Source: Symsagittifera roscoffensis (Eukaryota; Xenacoelomorpha; Acoela; Convolutidae). From it: 60,000 nucleotides of DNA. Below are positions 53,893 through 60,000 of this stretch, piece after piece. Position 1 is the stretch's first letter. Every line of letters starts with the position of its first letter. A program made the translations under genes and the position numbers. Where the stretch lies: assembly GCF_963678635.1 (NCBI RefSeq), contig NC_087063.1:23630701-23690700 (forward strand). Direction: 5' to 3'. A model generated the notes under the pieces. The model did not search any database. It had not been told where the DNA came from and saw nothing but the letters and a program-made list of their open reading frames with translations.

Positions 53893-54760
53893 TCCTCAAG
53901 TGCTTCAAATAGATGAAAAAAAAAGAAAAAATTGGTAAAAATCAATTCTTTGTTGGATTTACCTCTTTTTTTACTGAATGATTTTATCAGAAATATCAAT
54001 TCATTGTCTTGGATTAGAAAAAACAAAAATCATGCTACAGTGCTGATTGAAATTATTTGAACAAGGCAAACAAATTTGAAATTTCAAAGCCTTTTTTTCA
54101 AATAGATTTAAGATGACACAAAAGTGAAAAGAAAATGCTGAAAATTTCACCAGAATTAAAAATTATTTTGTGCAATTTATTTTAGATCATTTTGGCTTTT
54201 TTGTTAATCAAGAATTACGCTGGATCCACCGAGTTAATTGATGCGATACTTAGATCAAAAGAAGATTCTTACACTGCTCAACAACGTTCTAGAACGTAAA
54301 TCTCCAAAAATCTGTATAGGAGAGTATGTTTATGATTGATAGCCACAAAAGGTCATTTTTAACCAATAAAAATAAAAATCTTTGATAAAAATAAATTTCA
54401 AATGTTTGCGCAATTGTTTCAATTTTTTAACCTTCTAAAATTTTGTCGGGCTGTGTACCCGCACTGAAGTTTCTCGGATAAAAAAGATTATATTGAGAAA
54501 ATGTTGCGGAAAATGTTGCCATTATAATCGATTATGTGTAACCAATTTAAGCAACGTTTTCTATTATAATAGAAAGACAATAGAACATTTTCATGAAGAT
54601 TATATTGCCTGATAATTCCACTAAAATGTTTTTTTATCTCCACATAATCTCAACAAAATCTATTTTTTTCGCCCTGAAATCGCCATAAAATTGCAATAAA
54701 GTCTATTGTAATCGCCATAAAACTGCCAAAACGTCATCCCTTCGGCCCATCAAGCTTTTT

Positions 54761-55045
54761 ACCCCCCCCCCCCTCTAACTGAAGGGATAGGGTAAACTGA
54801 GGGGGGGGGGGGTGTAAACTGGGAGGGTGTAAACTGGGTGGGGGGCATAACCGGGGGGATGGGTAAATAAACCGGGGGGGGGGGGGAATAAAGTGGTAAA
54901 CTGGGGGGAAGGTAAATAGTGGGAGTGGCGTACACTGGGGGGGGGGGGGGGGTAGTGAACTGGTGGGGGTAGTGAACCGGGGTCTTAACTGAGGGTGGGG
55001 GGTGTTTAGACTGGGGGGGTGTTTAAACTAGGGGGGGGGTTTGTG
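54761..55045. repeat. Expanded G-rich minisatellite, unit near GTAAACTGGGGGG
   Basis: About 285 bp of variable 12-20 bp units built on (G/T)TAAACTGGG(G)n, with G-runs of up to 16. On the plus strand this is strong G-quadruplex sequence, and the receptor transcript carries the C-rich strand. The left copy of the duplication has only about 75 bp of it (50,670-50,745). Confidence 0.85.
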
Positions 55046-55657
55046 GTAAAAAAACAGTAAAATGAAGTGTTAAACTGCGATGAATTTAAAAACAGAGACC
55101 AAAAAGTATAGAAACCTTGTTCTGAAATGTAACATTTTATGAAACGTATTACGTAGCAACTGCACTAAACAGAAAAAAAGATAATTTAAAATAAATTGTA
55201 TATTTCATGAAAAACCCCTCGAAATAATCCATTATAATCGATTAAAATCGATTATAATTGATTATATTGACAAAAAAATATTAGGCTTATAATCTATTTT
55301 TAATGGATTATAATAGATTATTTTGTCATTTTATTGCGGATCATAATATGACAATATAATCGATTATGATCAATGGGCGCTCGGTGCGGGAATCTATTAT
55401 AATCTATTATAATTCCAATATAATCGACATAAAATTAAAGTTTTTAATGAATTTTTTTTCTCCATATAATCGATTATTCTACTCTGCGACCACAAAATCA
55501 CCAGGTAATTGACTATTAAAAGAACAATTTTTTGTTCGACCACAAAATCGCCAGATAATAGATAATAATCGGAGAAACTTCGGTGCGGGTAAGAGGCCTA
55601 TTCTGACATAGCTTTCTCATCAATTAACTCGGTAGTTTCAGCGTACCCCTTGATTAA

Positions 55658-56125
55658 AAAAAAACAATATGACCAAAAATGCATTGCGACAATTTTAAAT
55701 CTGGTAAAATTTTGAGCAACTTTTGTTCTCTTCATTAATTATTTTATCTTGTTCGTTGTGTCCAGTTAAATTAAATCAGCAGTGTATGATAGAGGCGTAT
55801 AATAAAATCAATCACCCTATAGAAGCTATTTATAGTTTCGCCATGATAGAAATTGAACTTGTTGAAAAATACGATAGCCCAATGCTAATAAGGCGAAACA
55901 ATTGCTGCATCCAATTTAATTGGAAAGTTTCGAAAAATACTTTTCACAGCTAGTCTGTCTGTTTTTTTTAATGGGACCATGGGGAGTTTTTCGGGATAAT
56001 TTTTTGAACGAGCTTTTTAAATGACCATACTTCTAAATGAATACCTAGTTGGTATACAAAAAATTACTTATTGTCAAGCAAATCTAGTTCTCTTTTTTTT
56101 TCATGTCTTAGTGTTGTAAGCTAAC
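55658..56125 (-). other. Intron, nothing recognised
   Basis: AT-rich. A plus-strand open frame at 55,723-55,953 has no recognisable domain and lies antisense in the intron. Confidence 0.5.
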
Positions 56126-56272
56126 CTTTTCGAATCCCTCCTCGGTCGTCTTGACGCACTTCTTCTCGAGGTGTTGAGCGAGTCGTTGGAACTCCTCGTC
56201 ATTTCTGAACTTCTCAATTACGAACGAGTCACATACTGTGCTAATCACAAATTCCTCCGAAGGGTTGCGCAC
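56126..56272 (-). CDS. NMDA-type receptor gene, S2 exon with RNPS motif
   Basis: The exon is 147 bp, exactly 49 codons, between acceptor TTTCAG and donor GTTAGC. It reads VRNPSEEFVISTVCDSFVI, then FRNDEEFQRLAQHLEKKCV. RNPS and the following spacing match GluN1-type subunits (RNPSDKF...), which places this receptor in the NMDA branch rather than AMPA or kainate. Confidence 0.9.
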
Positions 56273-56836
56273 CTGAAAAAAATACAAGAGCCATCTTCTT
56301 GCACATACATTGAAGATTTTTTGGCTATGCTGGGAAAGTAGACATGGTCTCTGTCAAAATGTCGGTAATTTGAGGCACGGCCATCTCCCGAAATTCGGTC
56401 GAACTCGTTCTAAATGTTTTCCTCGGTCGAACATAGTGGTAACATATCAAGCTTGATATCGAGCCTGGTTCAAGATGGTCGAAACATAACCGATTCTTGG
56501 TCGATTTGGTCAAAACATAAATTTAAAAACTTTTTCATAAAGTTAATAATCAGCGGCACAACAGTTGTTACGAGCGTACGTTTAAAATAAGTATATAGTT
56601 TTTCGGCAATGTTCCAATATATATGAAGTTTTGCGTCAATTTATGTTTTTGAAGTTTTTTGAAAAAAAAAATGGCACAACCAAAAAGAGTTTGTTTGCCA
56701 GAATTTCTGAATATCCGTTTCCTGGTTCAATGATCTTGTGTTACAATAAATTGAAAAAATGAAACAGTTATGTTACTAATAATCATTTTATAATAGTCAT
56801 AAGTGATCTTAAATCTTAATCTTTCCTTGTACCCAC
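56273..56836 (-). other. Intron, nothing recognised
   Basis: AT-rich intron. A minus-strand open frame at 56,325-56,513 is in sense orientation but lacks a fitting splice context. Confidence 0.5.
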
Positions 56837-57032
56837 TCTGCTATCGTGGAAGAATCCCTGTGGGAATGTGAGGGTGGGTGTCTCGGAGACCATGAAGGCG
56901 GCCAGGTTGGCAGTGTACGTGGTCAGTGCCACCAGACAGAACAGACTCCAAATCAGACTGATCAGCTTCGAACTGGTGGCCTTCGGAACCCTACTCATCA
57001 GGGACACGCCCAACAACACACCCACTGTGTAC
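56837..57032 (-). CDS. NMDA-type receptor gene, pore loop and M3 exon
   Basis: The exon is 196 bp between acceptor TTTTCAG and donor GTGGGT. This donor was chosen over a GTACAAG four bases on because it joins in phase 0 to the RNPS exon. The pore loop reads (W)YTVGVLLGVSLMSRVPKAT and M3 reads IWSLFCLVALTTYTANLAAF. The M3 gate motif is TYTANLAAF (SYTANLAAF in most family members). Aligned without gaps to GluN1 (WFSWGVLLNSG...), the asparagine of the ion-selectivity site is Gly here. Confidence 0.95.
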
Positions 57033-58077
57033 CTGAAAAAAGTTCTATAGAATCATCGATAGTTGGGTGAGGGGACGAGGGGGTGTAGAGTGTACGAGTG
57101 AGGGGCAGGAGAGACGCTTGATTTTCTTCTACGGATTTTAGCCCTCTTTTTCCAATCCATTGAGCCGACGCTGTTGCAACGAAAATGTAAACAAGAGTGT
57201 AAATGCATTTAAAACGAGAGTATATATGCATTTATCATCATAATTGCAACAATCTTCAGCGCCGAAACAAATTATATTCGGAGCTGAAGATTGTTGCAAT
57301 TATGAAGATGAGTTATGTGATTTTTTTGGCTTGTTTATGGATTAACGACGATGAATGTCTGTATTGCCGAGAATACGAGTTAAACTTTATTGTCAGAGCC
57401 GTTTTTATCTAGTTTACGGAGATTGAGCACAGACGCCAATCGTCAGTGATTCGACCCTTCTCCAACCAAAGGGTCCCCCCTTTGGTATTAATTTATGACA
57501 TCCGACCAACCCTAAGATTGATCTAAAAGCACCTTCGGCGCCAATATAGACTAATTTTGAAGGGAGCGCGTGCCAAAAAAACGGAAATTTTTGGTCAAAA
57601 TTTTCCAAAAAAGCCCAAAAACAGCGTTTTTGATCTTTTTTTTTGCCTGCGGCGCAATATTTTTGGCCAACAGAGTGTTTTAGTGTGTTGTGGGAGGGCT
57701 CATAAAATCAATTTGGTCAAACCTAAAAACTGGTCGACAAAATTTTCGAAAATTTTTTGAAAATCCCCCCTATCCTCCAAAAAATCCTAATTTCGCCCTT
57801 CTCTACACCCTCTTGTTCAATTGGAGAAAGTTGGTTATTCTTCTTCTAAATTTTTGCTACTTTTTGGTAATTTTTCCCTTTCTTGGAGTATAGTCAGTTT
57901 TTGGCAAAAAAACAGCTCTTTCTGCTTCAATCCTAAACTATCATTTTCTGAAATTATGCCATCTGAGTTCAAAGAGTTTATAGAGCACAATTGAGCATGA
58001 CTAATATTCATATATTGTGATATATTTGATTAATAACTGAGATAACATAATCAAGAGATTATTAGACCTAAACTAAC
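57033..58077 (-). other. Intron with a strong hairpin and a decayed MITE
   Basis: It contains the inverted repeat at 57,240-57,303 and, at about 57,440-57,800, sequence like the interior of the local hAT MITEs in reverse (ATCCTAATTTCGCCCTT near 57,785). No target duplication was found for the latter. Confidence 0.5.
57240..57303. ncRNA. Candidate precursor hairpin, 27-bp stem, 10-nt loop
   Basis: 57,240-57,260 and 57,283-57,303 are perfect 21-base inverted copies (ATAATTGCAACAATCTTCAGC). The stem continues 6 bp with one G-A mismatch and closes on the loop ACAAATTATA. The size and shape fit a small pre-microRNA or a fold-back scrap. It lies in an intron of the receptor, so it would be made with its transcript. 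Expression is not shown. Confidence 0.4.
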
Positions 58078-58255
58078 CAGCTTGAGTTTGTGGCATCGAA
58101 CTGGTTGCCGAAGTTATTGTCCAAAGGGGTGAGACGACTAGTATGGTGTTCGAAAGATGTCTCCTGATGTGGCAGTAGTCCAGAAGATGAAAAGGAGGAG
58201 TTATTGACCTTGGCTCCTCCAAAGGGACTGTACTTCTCAACTATCCACAGACTTA
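58078..58255 (-). CDS. NMDA-type receptor gene, M1-M2 linker exon
   Basis: The exon is 178 bp between acceptor ATTCAG and donor GTTAGT. Phase 1 in and phase 2 out match its neighbours. It encodes the end of M1 and VEKYSPFGGAKVNNSS, comparable to the RFSPFGRFKV stretch of GluN1, then a Ser-rich linker longer than GluN1's and NQFDATNSSW, which leads into the pore loop. Confidence 0.9.
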
Positions 58256-58422
58256 CTGAATCAGAAATGAACACGTTAAGTTACAATGAACACTTTGGCA
58301 TCGACATTTCTTTTAACCTTAGACGATTAAACTGAAAATAAACCGCTTTGTGTAACCTAGATTGTGCTCTACAAAAAAAATCCTGAAGAATAGTTTTCCT
58401 TTTAAGAAATTTCAGATTCAAT
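58256..58422 (-). other. Intron segment, nothing recognised
   Basis: AT-rich intron between the linker exon and the MITE. Confidence 0.5.
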
Positions 58423-58797
58423 CAGAGGCGGATCTAAGATTTTCAAAAGGGTTTTCACTTAGAGGTGGTATCAAACTTTCAAAAGTTTTGAAATTTTGAT
58501 ACCGATTTGCTTTTGTTGACCAAAATAAGCAGCAAGCTTTCTTAAAACACCTTGTTTTTGAAAAGAAAAAATTGGCCATAAATACAATTTTTGGGCACAT
58601 TTTATGGAAATTGTAAAGTTTTTGACGCTCGCTTCCCCTCAAATTTAGTATATATTGGCCTGTACAAAAAATTTAGGGCCGGTCGGCCGAAAACGGATGT
58701 TGCAAGATACTACGAAAGGGGGGCTCTTTTGGTTCACAAGATGGTCAAATACCTGAGAGAGAAAAGCGTCCACCTATGCCCTCTTAATCCGCTCCTG
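58423..58797. mobile_element. hAT-like MITE, 375 bp
   Basis: The ends are CAGAGGCGGATCTAAGA and CTTAATCCGCTCCTG. The flanks GATTCAAT (58,415-58,422) and GATTCATT (58,798-58,805) are an 8-bp duplication with one change. The interior resembles 49,496-49,801. Confidence 0.8.
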
Positions 58798-58998
58798 GAT
58801 TCATTCATTTCTCTCACTTTAATTACTCCATAAATTTCTTGAAGTGAAACTGCGATTGAGTCAGACCAAAAAATATATATCAACTATAGTCGTGATTCAT
58901 AAAATATCATTTTACTTTATTGTAACGTTGAATTTATATTTTAAAAGTTCGAAATAAAAATCCATCTAAGCATCCAGATAAAAATCCAGATAGCGTAC
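58798..58998 (-). other. Intron segment, nothing recognised
   Basis: AT-rich intron between the MITE and the M1 exon. Confidence 0.5.
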
Positions 58999-59075
58999 CT
59001 GAAACCACACAAACTGACATTGCGATTGCAAGCCACACGTAGCTGTGAAAGGGTCTCAAAATGGAAGAAGGATCA
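58999..59075 (-). CDS. NMDA-type receptor gene, M1 exon
   Basis: It reads DPSSILRPFHSYVWLAIAMS, then VCVVS, the first membrane segment (the ...PF...(V/L)WL pattern of the family). The donor GTACGC at 58,998 is clear. The acceptor at 59,076 (GACGAG) is chosen because it keeps phase with the exon at 59,258-59,334. It lacks a good pyrimidine tract, so the start may be a few codons off. Confidence 0.8.
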
Positions 59076-59257
59076 CTCGTCTTGGCTCGTCGTTTTGTCA
59101 CCACCACAAGGTTACTCCAGTAGTAAATATGAGAGAACTCAAAGTGCCTCGTTCTGTTTAGCAGAGAGTTTAGTTTTCATTTATCCTAAACTTAGTTTTT
59201 AATCAAGGGTTCAACCAATAAAGAATCAACAAAAAAAAGAACCGAATGCTTGCCTAC

Positions 59258-59334
59258 CTGGGATGCTGCCTCACTAAAATAATCGTATCTATATCAAATA
59301 TGTGATTCATCTCGCTGTTTTGGTGTAACTGTTT
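59258..59334 (-). CDS. NMDA-type receptor gene, S1-M1 connecting exon
   Basis: The exon is 77 bp between acceptor AATTTAG and donor GTAGGC. It reads KQLHQNSEMNHIFDIDTIIL, then VRQHP, which fits the end of S1 (GluN1 has ...YQGLTILVKK). It joins the M1 exon in phase. The junction with the exon at 59,585-59,754 does not close in phase with canonical sites. Confidence 0.65.
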
Positions 59335-59584
59335 CTAAATTAACAAATTAGTCATCGAAAACATTTTTATAGAAACCAAATTAATGTTTCACGCCATCGA
59401 TTAAATTAAGAGATTAAATCTTCACGCAACGAGCAAAAAGTTATAAGAAAAATATTTAAAAAAATTCTGAATAGAGAAAAGTTCTTTTTTTGAAAACCTG
59501 CATGAAAAATTTGATTCATTTGACAGAACATTCTCCAGAAAATCAGATTTCGGTTCAAAATTTTATTTTTGTTTCGCATAAAAC

Positions 59585-59754
59585 TAAAGTCTCTGCCTGT
59601 CAGCCGTCATGCTAATCGGGCCGAAGACCAAATCAAATGTTTCGTCGGAGACTTTTCCAAGAACGCCACTGAACTTTGACTGTTTGGTGTTGTAGAGACC
59701 GTAAGTGCTGTTCTCCATAATGTGTATTGTGAACTCCGGTCTCCTGTCGTCATT
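59585..59754 (-). CDS. NMDA-type receptor gene, first ligand-binding half (S1)
   Basis: The exon is 170 bp after acceptor TATCAG. It reads NDDRRPEFTIHIMENSTYGL, then FSGVLGKVSDETFDLVFGP and ISMTADRQRL. The last stretch is the PLT(I/V)T..R(E/A) region, and the Arg after TAD aligns with the arginine that grips the ligand alpha-carboxyl in this family. The donor taken (TTTA-GTTTTA) is weak and leaves phase 2, which the next exon does not accept. More 5' exons, including the amino-terminal domain, lie beyond the window. Confidence 0.8.
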
Positions 59755-60000
59755 CTGATAAAAGAATGAGAAGCCAAATTATCCATTGTTTTCGGATAAC
59801 TTCACTAAGTTGCAAATGGACGCGAAAAAACAGAAGTTAGACGCAATTCAGAATTGACAAAACAAAAATCTAGGAATGCAAATACAAAAACATCAAAAAT
59901 GAGCAAATTGTTGCCGGTTCTTGTACGTACAGCGCAGAAGGTACCAGAAACAGAAACTTTTTTAAAATTTAAAAATGCAGTTTGTACTTCTTTATTTTTC
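59755..60000 (-). other. Intron to the window edge, nothing recognised
   Basis: AT-rich sequence upstream of the S1 exon. No further exon of the receptor was identified before base 60,000. Confidence 0.5.

Larger units (their letters stand above)
51075..55657. repeat. Intronic tandem duplication, right copy (4.6 kb)
   Basis: This is the second copy of 46,983-51,074. It is longer mainly because of the expanded G-rich minisatellite (54,761-55,045) and about 300 bp of adjoining AT-rich sequence missing from the left copy. Confidence 0.9.

Overview
The window is AT-rich nuclear DNA of an invertebrate animal. The species cannot be named from the sequence. Three things show this: a spliced NMDA-type glutamate-receptor gene with GT-AG introns, a linker-histone H1 globular domain with a TATA-box promoter, and a mixture of animal transposons (a PHD-finger LINE, a Ty3/gypsy LTR element, hAT elements with 8-bp target duplications, fold-back elements). 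There are no bacterial operons, CRISPR arrays or convincing tRNA/rRNA genes.

1-25.2 kb is a higher-order tandem array. Its unit of about 11.8 kb reads H1 5' half, non-coding spacer, long-arm fold-back element, then related modules A, B and C. The first unit starts at or before base 1 and the second at about 11,823. Inside the first unit a B+C block of 2.24 kb is duplicated almost exactly (about 6,180-8,418 and 8,419-10,657). Each A or B module holds a short minus-strand reading frame whose differences between copies follow codon position, so it descends from a real acidic protein-coding segment. At 11,630-12,001 this frame is fused in frame to the H1 globular domain, giving an H1 with an acidic tail in place of a lysine-rich one. 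Most module copies are broken by indels and stops.

25.2-36.4 kb is a transposon graveyard. It holds a nearly complete LINE (26,394 to about 30,283) whose ORF1 and both parts of ORF2 lie in one frame, separated only by a TGA and a TAA. It also holds module fragments, a GA microsatellite, a possible LTR remnant, a nested direct repeat built partly from a fold-back arm, and a GC-rich minisatellite.

36.4-59.8 kb is the minus-strand receptor gene. Ten exons run from the first half of the ligand-binding domain (59.7 kb) through M1, an atypical pore, M3, the second ligand-binding half and M4 to a coiled-coil tail (36.4 kb). The amino-terminal domain lies beyond the right edge. The introns have collected a young but broken Ty3/gypsy element (38,193-44,445), hAT elements and MITEs with visible target duplications, a 4.1-4.6 kb tandem duplication (about 46,983-51,074 and 51,075-55,657) that copied a hAT transposase relic, an expanded G-rich minisatellite, and two strong hairpins.

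The receptor is the only clearly working host gene. The strongest leads for something undescribed are the array-encoded acidic segment with its H1 fusion, the receptor's changed pore and coiled-coil tail, and the one-frame layout of the LINE.
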